From contig DKVN01000038.1 of assembly GCA_002491225.1 (NCBI GenBank), forward strand, positions 1-8,538: 8,538 bases of DNA. The letters run 5' to 3'. The stretch comes from Faecalibacterium sp. UBA7177 (GTDB taxonomy: Bacteria; Bacillota; Clostridia; Oscillospirales; Ruminococcaceae). The notes below the pieces were generated by a model, which worked only from the letters and a program-made list of their open reading frames with translations, was not told the origin of the DNA and ran no database searches. Positions 1 to 4,979 of the stretch are shown here, piece by piece (positions within the stretch are counted from its first letter, which is position 1; the number at the start of each line of letters is the position of its first letter). The translations under genes were made by a program, and so were the position numbers.

Positions 1-26
1 AACGTTCGTTCCCCCCGGCCCGCGGT

Positions 27-59
27 GCCCCGGCGGCCGCCGGGGCCTTTTTTGTTTTT
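27..59 (+). terminator. Intrinsic terminator of an upstream + strand gene
   Basis: A perfect 8-bp stem (GCCCCGGC at 27-34, GCCGGGGC at 39-46) with a GGCC loop is followed by C, six T, G and five T. The T-tract lies only on the right, so the terminator works for rightward transcription. It therefore belongs to a + strand gene ending before the window, convergent with murC. On the - strand no T-tract follows the stem, so it is not a good terminator for murC. Confidence 0.85.
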
Positions 60-74
60 GCACGGCAGCGCGGT

Positions 75-1457
75 TTACCCGCAGAGGCCTACCATCATGT
101 CCGACGCTTTGTAGACATCGCCGCAGCCGAGGGTGATCACGAGGTCGCCCGGCTCGGCGTGCTGGCGGATATACTCGGCGGCGGCGGCGAGGCTTTCGAC
201 CACCACACAGCCGGGGATCTTGGCGGCCAGGTCCTCGCTTTTGACGCTGCCGTCGTCCGGCTCGCGGCCGCCCATGATGGGGGTCAGCACGACCTTGTCC
301 GCCAATTGCAGCACCTCGGCGAAATCGTCCAGCAGCATCCGGGTTCGGCTGTAGGTAAAGGGCTGGTGCACCGCCCAGATCCGCTTGTAGTCCATCTCGC
401 GGGCGGTCTCGAGGGTGGCGCGCAGCTCGGTGGGGTGGTGGGCGTAATCGTCCGCCACCGCCGCGCCGTTGATCTCGCCCTTGAGCTCAAACCGGCGGCC
501 CGCGCCGCGGAAATGCTCGGCGGCCCGTACCGCGTCGTCCTGGGTCAGGCCCAGCAGCCGCACGCAGCAGACCATGGCCAGCGCGTTGTAGACATTGTGC
601 CGCCCCGGCGCGCCCAGCCGGATGTGGGTGAAGGCATCGCCCATCTCGAGCACGTCAAACTCAAAGTAGCCGGGCTTATACTCGTTCAGATGCACCGCCT
701 GATAGTCGGCCTGGCGCTGGATGGCGAAGGTGCGGACGTGCCGGTCGATGCTGTTGACCACCTGCATGGTGTTGTCGTCGTCCGCGTTGGCGATCAGGGT
801 GTGGCTGCAGAGCAGGGCGAACCGCTTGAAGGCGAACTTCAGCTGGCCGAGGGTGCCGTAGTAGTCCAGGTGGTCATTGTCGATGTTGAGGATGATGCCG
901 ATGGTCGGGGCCAGACGCAGAAAGGTCTCGGCGTACTCGCAGGCCTCGATGACGATGTTCGAGCCGGTGCCCGCCTTGCCGTACCCGCCGATCAGCGGCA
1001 GCTTGCCGCCGATCACCGCGGCGGGATCCTGCCCGGCCAGCTCGAGCATGGTGGTGATCATGCTGGTGGTGGTGGTTTTGCCGTGGGTGCCCGCCACGCA
1101 GATGCTGCGCGGGTAGAGGCGGCAGACATACCCCAGCATGACGCTGCGCTCGACACAGGGGATGCCGTGGGTGTGGGCGGCGTGCAGCTCGGGGTTCTCC
1201 TCATGGATGGCCGCCGAGTAGACGATCATGTCCGCCCCTTCGATGTTTTTGGGGTCGTGCCCCATCTGCACCGGGATGCCCATCGCCCGCTCGGCCTCGA
1301 TGATGTGTCCCTCGTTGACATCGCTGCCGGTGATCTCGTACTCCTTGGAGGCGAGGATCTGCACCAGCGGGAACATGCCGCTGCCGCCGATGCCGATAAA
1401 GTGCAGCCGGTGCACGTTTTCCAGCAAATTTTTATTAAAGCCGCTTGTGATCCGCAT
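75..1457 (-). CDS. murC: UDP-N-acetylmuramate--L-alanine ligase (MurC)
   Basis: MurC is the cytoplasmic ATP-dependent ligase that adds L-alanine to UDP-N-acetylmuramic acid, the first amino-acid step of the peptidoglycan stem peptide. The 460-residue product has the usual Mur-ligase order. The N-terminal UDP-binding domain has IGIGGSGM (21-28). The central ATPase domain has the P-loop GTHGKTTT (123-130), EACEY (171-175), NIDNDHLDYYG (191-201) and GRHNVYNALA (285-294). The C-terminal domain has RRFELKG (321-327), DDYAHHPTE (336-344) and GCGDVYK (444-450). Length is normal for the family. The start at 1457 is preferred because GAGGTG at 1467-1472 stands 9 nt upstream. In-frame starts at 1466 (ATG) and 1469 (GTG) overlap or abut that ribosome-binding site; they would add 3 or 4 residues. 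It is monocistronic here, divergent from the small gene at 1605, with no clear terminator of its own in 1-74. The motif at 364-372 reads HQPFTYSRT, where the commoner family form is FQPHxYxRT. Confidence 0.97.
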   Translation of the reverse strand: MRITSGFNKNLLENVHRLHFIGIGGSGMFPLVQILASKEYEITGSDVNEGHIIEAERAMGIPVQMGHDPKNIEGADMIVYSAAIHEENPELHAAHTHGIPCVERSVMLGYVCRLYPRSICVAGTHGKTTTTSMITTMLELAGQDPAAVIGGKLPLIGGYGKAGTGSNIVIEACEYAETFLRLAPTIGIILNIDNDHLDYYGTLGQLKFAFKRFALLCSHTLIANADDDNTMQVVNSIDRHVRTFAIQRQADYQAVHLNEYKPGYFEFDVLEMGDAFTHIRLGAPGRHNVYNALAMVCCVRLLGLTQDDAVRAAEHFRGAGRRFELKGEINGAAVADDYAHHPTELRATLETAREMDYKRIWAVHQPFTYSRTRMLLDDFAEVLQLADKVVLTPIMGGREPDDGSVKSEDLAAKIPGCVVVESLAAAAEYIRQHAEPGDLVITLGCGDVYKASDMMVGLCG

Positions 1458-1507
1458 CCTGAACATCACCTCGTTATTTGATTGGGACCCCTGTCCGGTG
1501 TTGCCCT

Positions 1508-1535
1508 TTGATCCGCTTTGGCTCTATTATATAAT
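1508..1535 (+). promoter_or_regulatory. Candidate sigma-A promoter of the 74-aa gene
   Basis: TTGATC (1508-1513; four of six -35 consensus bases) and TATAAT (1530-1535) are separated by 16 bp. The predicted start near 1542 gives a leader of about 60 nt to the ATG at 1605. Its -10 overlaps the leftward murC -10 (1526-1531), so the two polymerases would compete for the same site. Confidence 0.55.
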
Positions 1536-1554
1536 TTTTGGTGCGCAAAAGAAA
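1526..1554 (-). promoter_or_regulatory. Candidate sigma-A promoter of murC
   Basis: Reading leftwards, a perfect -10 box TATAAT (1526-1531) has a weak -35 TTTCTT (1549-1554) at 17 bp. This predicts a transcript start near 1519 and a leader of about 60 nt before the murC start. The -35 matches the consensus poorly, so the call rests on the -10 box and on its place in an AT-rich island between divergent genes. A second leftward candidate, the extended -10 TGCTATTAT, lies in the palindrome at 1569-1589. Confidence 0.45.
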
Positions 1555-1568
1555 CACTTTCGGCAGAA

Positions 1569-1589
1569 TTTTTGCTATAATAGCAAAAA
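1569..1589. promoter_or_regulatory. Perfect inverted repeat overlapping an extended -10, possible operator
   Basis: TTTTTGCTA (1569-1577) and TAGCAAAAA (1581-1589) are perfect 9-bp arms around a 3-bp centre TAA. The + strand of the repeat contains the extended -10 TGCTATAAT (1573-1581). By symmetry the - strand contains TGCTATTAT. The repeat lies 15 bp before the ATG of the small gene. Either a dimeric regulator binds here or it is a symmetric bidirectional promoter; the sequence alone cannot separate the two. Confidence 0.45.
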
Positions 1590-1604
1590 GAGAGGTGACT
1601 TTCC

Positions 1605-1829
1605 ATGCAAAATGCTGTTTTCAGTGCGCCGCAGGGGACGGGGGAGGCAGGCGGGGCCGGGGAGGTCCGGCTGGCCATCACCGCCGCGGAGCTGCTGGCC
1701 GAGGGGGTGCGGCAGCGCCGCGTTGAGCCCACCCTCGCCCGGCTGCGGCGGGCGGTGGAGGAGGACCCCGCCCTCAACAGCTACCCGGTGCTGGCCGGGC
1801 TGGCAAAGCAGATGCAGCGGTTTTTGTAG
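1605..1829 (+). CDS. Small protein of unknown function, 74 aa
   Basis: I do not recognise this family. The case for a real gene is an excellent ribosome-binding site (AGAGGTG, 1591-1597, 7 nt before the ATG), promoter candidates upstream, third codon positions that are almost all G or C after the first few codons, and a large hairpin downstream. The product has a Gly/Ala/Pro-rich N-terminus (about 1-20). A segment rich in Leu, Ala, Arg and Glu follows (about 22-74) and looks mostly helical, with alternating basic and acidic patches. There is no signal peptide, membrane segment, cysteine pair or recognisable DNA-binding motif. It is transcribed divergently from murC out of a shared AT-rich region, which could mean co-regulation but proves no functional link. 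Confidence 0.7.
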   Translation: MQNAVFSAPQGTGEAGGAGEVRLAITAAELLAEGVRQRRVEPTLARLRRAVEEDPALNSYPVLAGLAKQMQRFL

Positions 1830-1880
1830 GGCGGGGCGGGACTGCGCGTGTCCGTGGGCCTGACCGCGCCCGCAAAAGAT

Positions 1881-1948
1881 CCAAACAAAACCAAGCAGCC
1901 CCAGGGCGCACGAGGATGCCGCGCGCCCTGGGGCTGCTTGGTGTTTGG
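1881..1948. terminator. Long hairpin after the 74-aa gene, probable terminator
   Basis: Perfect 19-bp arms (1891-1909 and 1923-1941) enclose a 13-nt loop. Across a 3-nt AAA bulge (1888-1890) the stem goes on for 7 bp: CCAAACA (1881-1887) pairs with TGTTTGG (1942-1948). For rightward transcription, as needed by the 74-aa gene, the stem is followed only by TGTTTGG, a poor T-tract. For leftward transcription the tail is TTTTGTTT, which is better, yet no leftward gene ends here. It may end transcription in both directions or be a repeat element. Confidence 0.5.
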
Positions 1949-1964
1949 CGCGGCGGTTCGCGGC

Positions 1965-2040
1965 GCGGGATACACCTACTGCTGCCCTGTGGGGTGCGGT
2001 GCGGGGTATGTCCACCGCCCGCCCTGCGGGGTGCGCCTAC
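1965..2040. repeat. Three degenerate copies of a 15-bp GC-rich motif
   Basis: GCGGGATACACCTAC (1965-1979), GCGGGGTATGTCCAC (2001-2015) and GCGGGGTGCGCCTAC (2026-2040) fit a pattern GCGGGrTryryCyAC. Each copy is followed soon by a GCCCTG-type string; GCCCTGTGGGGTGCG (1984-1998) and GCCCTGCGGGGTGCG (2021-2035) differ at one base. Together with the hairpin to the left, this fills the 359-bp space between the small gene and dpaA, in which I see no convincing gene. It is probably an intergenic repeat. Confidence 0.5.
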
Positions 2041-2047
2041 CGCCCTG

Positions 2048-2076
2048 CACCCTTGTGCCCGGCGGCGCATATCATG
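2048..2076 (+). promoter_or_regulatory. Candidate sigma-K promoter of dpaAB
   Basis: CACC (2048-2051), a 16-bp spacer and CATATCATG (2068-2076) match the Bacillus sigma-K pattern mACm-N16-CATAnnnTA except for the last base. The predicted start is near 2083, about 105 nt before dpaA. The Bacillus subtilis orthologues (spoVFA-spoVFB) are transcribed by sigma-K in the mother cell, so both position and class fit. No sigma-A promoter of similar quality is seen in 1950-2188. The motif is short, so a chance match is possible. Confidence 0.55.
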
Positions 2077-2145
2077 GGGCGACATCCTCTTTGGCCGGGG
2101 CGGCCGGGCGAGATGGGATGCCGAACGAACAGCAAAGCGGGAACG

Positions 2146-2170
2146 GGGCGGCTCCCTCGTCGGGCCGCCC
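2146..2170 (+). promoter_or_regulatory. Leader hairpin just before the dpaA ribosome-binding site
   Basis: GGGCGGC (2146-2152) can pair with GCCGCCC (2164-2170) around an 11-nt loop. The stem ends a few bases before the AAAGGGG ribosome-binding site (2173-2179). It could affect translation, but such stems are common by chance in sequence this rich in GC. Confidence 0.25.
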
Positions 2171-2188
2171 GGAAAGGGGCGAGGGGCA

Positions 2189-3076
2189 ATGAACAAGATC
2201 TTTGCGGTGGTGGGGGAGGACGCACGGCAGCAGGCCGCGGCGGACTACCTGCGCGGCAAAGGCTACGCCGTACTGGGGGCGGACGAGGTCTACCGGGCCG
2301 ATTTTATCCTGCTGCCCATGCCGCTGGACGCGGGCAAGGCCGGGCTGGCCCGGCTGCTGCGGGCGGCAAAGCCGGGGGCGCTGGCGCTGGGCGGGATGGT
2401 CTCGCCCGAGGCCGAGGCCGCCGCCGAGGCCGCAAAGGTGGGCCTGTTGGACTACTACGGCCGGGAGGAGCTGGCCCAGTTGAACGCCATCCCCACCGCC
2501 GAGGGCTGCATCGGGCTGCTTTTGCAGCACCGGCGGCGCACCCTGTGGGGCAGCGGGGTGCTGGTGGTGGGCTATGGGCGCATCGGCCGGGCACTGGCCC
2601 AGCGGCTGACCGCACTGGGGGCCGCTGTCACGGTGGCGGCGCGGGACGGCGGCCAGCGGGCGGCGGCCGAGACCGAGGGGGCAAAGGCCATCCGGCTGGA
2701 GGAGCTGGCCGGGGCCGCGCCGGGGTTTGACGCACTGGTCAACACGGTGCCCGCGCCTGTCATCACCGCGCGGGTGCTCGGGGCGCTGGGCCAAACGGCG
2801 CTGAGCGGGCGGGCCGGAGCGAGGCGGCCGGACGCGGACGGGACTGCCTCCGCCGCGCCGCAGCCGCCCGACGGCACGGCGGAGGCCCCGCTGGTGATCG
2901 ACCTCGCCTCCCGCCCCGGCGGGACCGACTTTGAGGCCGCCCGGGCGCTGGGGGTGCGGGCGATCCACGCGCTGAGCCTGCCCGCCCGCTGCGCCCCGGC
3001 CACGGCGGGGGCGTTTGTGGGGCAGACGGTGCTCGCGATGCTGCAGGAGAGGGGAGAGTTGTATGACAACGAATGA
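2189..3076 (+). CDS. dpaA: Dipicolinate synthase subunit A (DpaA/SpoVFA)
   Basis: With DpaB, DpaA forms dipicolinate synthase, which makes dipicolinic acid from the dihydrodipicolinate branch of the lysine pathway in the sporulating mother cell. The acid then enters the spore core. The product is 295 aa. It has a short N-terminal domain (1-95), the family motif around IPTAEGCIGL (101-110), and a Rossmann nucleotide-binding domain with GYGRIGR (128-134). NTVPAP (185-190) and DLASRPGGTDFEAA (238-251) follow, the latter nearly identical to the Bacillus protein as I remember it. The ATG at 2189 is chosen because AAAGGGG (2173-2179) lies 9 nt upstream and family similarity begins here; the frame is open further left, to 1916, without support. 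The gene overlaps dpaB by 14 nt. Odd points are a low-complexity insertion at about 201-234 and a shorter N-terminal domain than in Bacillus. Confidence 0.93.
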   Translation: MNKIFAVVGEDARQQAAADYLRGKGYAVLGADEVYRADFILLPMPLDAGKAGLARLLRAAKPGALALGGMVSPEAEAAAEAAKVGLLDYYGREELAQLNAIPTAEGCIGLLLQHRRRTLWGSGVLVVGYGRIGRALAQRLTALGAAVTVAARDGGQRAAAETEGAKAIRLEELAGAAPGFDALVNTVPAPVITARVLGALGQTALSGRAGARRPDADGTASAAPQPPDGTAEAPLVIDLASRPGGTDFEAARALGVRAIHALSLPARCAPATAGAFVGQTVLAMLQERGELYDNE

Positions 3077-3647
3077 GGGCCGCACGGCGGCGTTTGCGCT
3101 GTGCGGCAGCTTTTGCACCTTTGAAAAGGTGCTGCCGCAGATCCGGCGGCTGGTCGCGCTGGGCTGGCAGGTGCTGCCGGTGATGAGCTTCAACGCCGCG
3201 AATCTGGACACCCGGTTTGGCACCGCGGCCGACTGGCGGCTGCGGCTTACTGAAGCCACCGGCCACGAGCCGATCGTGACCCTGCAGGGGGCCGAGCCGC
3301 TGGGCCCCCAGCGGATGGCCGACGCGATGGTGGTGGCCCCCTGCACCGGCACCACCCTGGCCAAGCTGGCGCTGGGCCTCAGCGACACGCCGGTGACCCT
3401 TGGGGTCAAGAGCATGCTGCGGAACGGCCGGCCGATCCTGCTGGCCCCCTCCACCAACGACGGGCTGGGGGCCAGCGCCCAGCACCTCGCGGCCCTGGCC
3501 AGCCGCAAGCACTACTATTTTGTGCCGCTGGCGCAGGACGACTATCGCAAGAAACCGGCCAGCCTGCAGAGCGATTTCAGCCTGCTGCCGGATGCGCTGG
3601 AGTGTGCGATGCGGGGCCGCCAGCTGCAGCCGGTGCTGGCGGAGTAA
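3063..3647 (+). CDS. dpaB: Dipicolinate synthase subunit B (DpaB/SpoVFB), flavoprotein
   Basis: This is the second subunit of dipicolinate synthase, a member of the flavoprotein (HFCD-like) fold family, acting with DpaA in the mother cell. The 194-aa product has the expected motifs: GSFCTFEK near the N-terminus (15-22), APCTGTTLAKLALG (92-105), a conserved NGRPILLAPSTNDGLG block (121-136), and a YYFVPLAQDDYRKKPASL end block (151-168). The length is that of the family. The start at 3063 follows the purine-rich site AGGAGAGGGG (3045-3054) inside the end of dpaA; the 14-nt overlap implies translational coupling. The lysine-pathway genes asd, dapG and dapA, which follow this pair in Bacillus subtilis, are absent here, so the pair is a two-gene unit. 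No hairpin with a T-tract follows it; GCGGGC (3648-3653) can pair with GCCCGC (3672-3677) without one. Confidence 0.94.
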   Translation: MTTNEGRTAAFALCGSFCTFEKVLPQIRRLVALGWQVLPVMSFNAANLDTRFGTAADWRLRLTEATGHEPIVTLQGAEPLGPQRMADAMVVAPCTGTTLAKLALGLSDTPVTLGVKSMLRNGRPILLAPSTNDGLGASAQHLAALASRKHYYFVPLAQDDYRKKPASLQSDFSLLPDALECAMRGRQLQPVLAE

Positions 3648-3745
3648 GCGGGCTGCGCGGTGTGCCCTGCCGCCCGCCGCTGCCCCCGCAAAAGGCCCGT
3701 GGACGTTTGGGACAACTGCACGGACATTTTGTCGGGTCGGACGGC

Positions 3746-3774
3746 TTGCGGGGGCGGGGCGGGGCGTGTATAAT
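3746..3774 (+). promoter_or_regulatory. Sigma-A promoter of the nucleotidyltransferase gene
   Basis: TTGCGG (3746-3751) and a perfect TATAAT (3769-3774) are 17 bp apart in otherwise G/C-rich sequence. The start would be near 3781, leaving a leader of about 90 nt. This separates the gene from the sporulation pair upstream. Confidence 0.7.
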
Positions 3775-3780
3775 CGAGGG

Positions 3781-3871
3781 TAGAGAAAGGATGCGCGCTT
3801 GCCCCGCCCCAGCGGCGGGCGGCGCTCGCACGGCCCCGGCGGGGCGGTAACAGAAAGGACGCGATGCAGCA
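3781..3871 (+). promoter_or_regulatory. Structured leader with a 19-codon upstream frame
   Basis: Between the promoter and the nucleotidyltransferase there is a perfect 8-bp stem, GCCCCGCC (3801-3808) with GGCGGGGC (3838-3845). Inside it lies a 19-codon frame (ATG 3791 to TAA 3848-3850) rich in Ala, Pro, Gly and Arg. An AGAAAGGA-type sequence occurs twice, directly before that ATG (too close to be a good ribosome-binding site) and before the true start. No known riboswitch is recognised. A translated leader peptide is possible but poorly supported. Confidence 0.3.
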
Positions 3872-4801
3872 ATGAAAAAACCGATCTTAGTGGTGATGGC
3901 GGCGGGCATGGGCAGCCGGTACGGCGGGCTCAAGCAGATCGACCCGGTGGGCAGCCACGGCGAGGCCATCCTCGACTACTCCCTCTTTGATGCCCGGCGG
4001 GCCGGGTTTGAGACGGTGGTCTTTATCATCAAGCACGAGATCGAGGAGGACTTTAAGCAGACGGTGGGGGCGCGGCTTGCCGCCAGCGGCATGGAGATCC
4101 GCTACGCCTACCAGCAGCTTGACGACCTGCCCGGCGGCTACACCGCCCCGGCCGGGCGCACAAAGCCCTGGGGCACCGCCCACGCGGTGCTCTCGGCGCG
4201 GGAGGTCATCGACGCGCCCTTTGCGGTGATCAACGCCGACGACTACTACGGCCCCGCGGGCTTTGCCGCCATCTACGACTATCTGGCTAAACAAAACGGC
4301 GCGGCGGGCGAGTACGCGATGGTCGGCTTTTTGCTGCGCAACACCCTCTCGGAGAACGGGTATGTCTCCCGCGGGGTCTGTGAGGTGTCCGGCGAGGGGT
4401 ACCTTGAGCAGGTGACCGAGCGCGTCCGCATCGAGCACGACCCCGCCGCCCCCGGCGCGGCCCGCTTTACGCTGGACGACGGGGCCAGCTGGCAGCCGCT
4501 CTCTGGCGACACCCTCGTCTCGATGAACCTCTGGGGCTTTGGGCCGGATTTTGTCGGCGCGATTCAGAGCCACTTCTCCGCCTTTTTGGACAAGGCGCTG
4601 GCCGAAAACCCGCTCAAGGGCGAGTACTACCTGCCCAGCGTGGTCAGCGCGATGCTGGCCGAGCAGACCGCCCGGGTGCGGGTGCTGACCAGCCCCGACC
4701 GTTGGTACGGCATCACCTACCACGAGGACAAACCCACCGTGCAGGCAGCCATCGCCGCCAAGACCGCGGCGGGGGAGTATCCCGCGCCGCTCTGGGGCTG
4801 A
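3872..4801 (+). CDS. Sugar-phosphate-type nucleotidyltransferase
   Basis: This is a member of the GT-A-fold NTP_transferase family, which joins a nucleoside triphosphate to a sugar phosphate (or similar) to make an activated precursor for envelope or storage polymers. The 309-aa cytoplasmic product opens with the nucleotide-binding loop VVMAAGMGSRYGGLKQ (7-22), with the G-x-G-[ST]-R core at 12-16. KPWGTAHAVL (98-107) fits the base/phosphate-binding region and NADDYYG (121-127) carries the metal-binding acids. VSMNLWGF (216-223) and GEYYLP (250-255) are further blocks typical of this clostridial subgroup. The substrate cannot be read from the sequence. The ATG at 3872 follows GAAAGGA (3853-3859) by 12 nt, rather long; a nearer ATG at 3864 is out of frame and stops after three codons. 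The gene has its own promoter and a strong terminator, so it is a single-gene unit. Confidence 0.88.
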   Translation: MKKPILVVMAAGMGSRYGGLKQIDPVGSHGEAILDYSLFDARRAGFETVVFIIKHEIEEDFKQTVGARLAASGMEIRYAYQQLDDLPGGYTAPAGRTKPWGTAHAVLSAREVIDAPFAVINADDYYGPAGFAAIYDYLAKQNGAAGEYAMVGFLLRNTLSENGYVSRGVCEVSGEGYLEQVTERVRIEHDPAAPGAARFTLDDGASWQPLSGDTLVSMNLWGFGPDFVGAIQSHFSAFLDKALAENPLKGEYYLPSVVSAMLAEQTARVRVLTSPDRWYGITYHEDKPTVQAAIAAKTAAGEYPAPLWG

Positions 4802-4859
4802 TTTGAAGCTGATTATTTGAACCGGCGCTGAAAGGCCCAGCCGCCTGCACAGAATAATA

Positions 4860-4919
4860 AAAAGATGGCCTCGCCTGGAACTTTGAATGCCGGGCGGGGC
4901 CGTCTTTTCTTGTTTTTTT
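4860..4919 (+). terminator. Strong intrinsic terminator after the nucleotidyltransferase gene
   Basis: Arms 4860-4878 and 4890-4908 form a 19-bp stem with three U.G wobble pairs and an 11-nt loop. The stem ends in TCTTTT and is followed by CTTG and seven T. The wobbles pair only in the rightward RNA (they become C-A mismatches in the other strand), so the hairpin serves the + strand gene ending at 4801. Confidence 0.9.
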
Positions 4920-4938
4920 GCGCGGGATGGGATACAAT
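4910..4938 (+). promoter_or_regulatory. Candidate sigma-A promoter of the DUF2142 gene, inside the terminator tail
   Basis: TTGTTT (4910-4915) and TACAAT (4933-4938; five of six bases) are 17 bp apart, with a predicted start near 4945 and a leader of about 35 nt. The -35 box is part of the T-tract of the preceding terminator. Confidence 0.6.
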
Positions 4939-4979
4939 AGAACCACTGTCTGATTTGTTTGAGAAAAGGGGGCGGGGTG

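Noticed and set aside
159..1481. Long + strand open frame (440 codons) opposite murC
   Set aside because: It is a shadow of murC caused by high GC: murC has every Mur-ligase motif, and the frame has repetitive Gly/Val/Asp/His-rich composition and no plausible ribosome-binding site.
1965..2040. Possible CRISPR array
   Set aside because: There are only three degenerate 15-bp copies with short unequal spacings and similar intervening strings, and no cas gene; this does not fit an array.
1916..2188. Upstream in-frame extension of dpaA
   Set aside because: The frame is open, but it runs through the hairpin and repeats, lacks a ribosome-binding site, and adds residues not found in DpaA; the start at 2189 has a good site.
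2072..3872. Overlapping long - strand open frames opposite dpaA and dpaB
   Set aside because: Both genes on the + strand are recognisable by motifs; the opposite frames are low-complexity Arg/Pro/Ala/Gln-rich translations without start signals.
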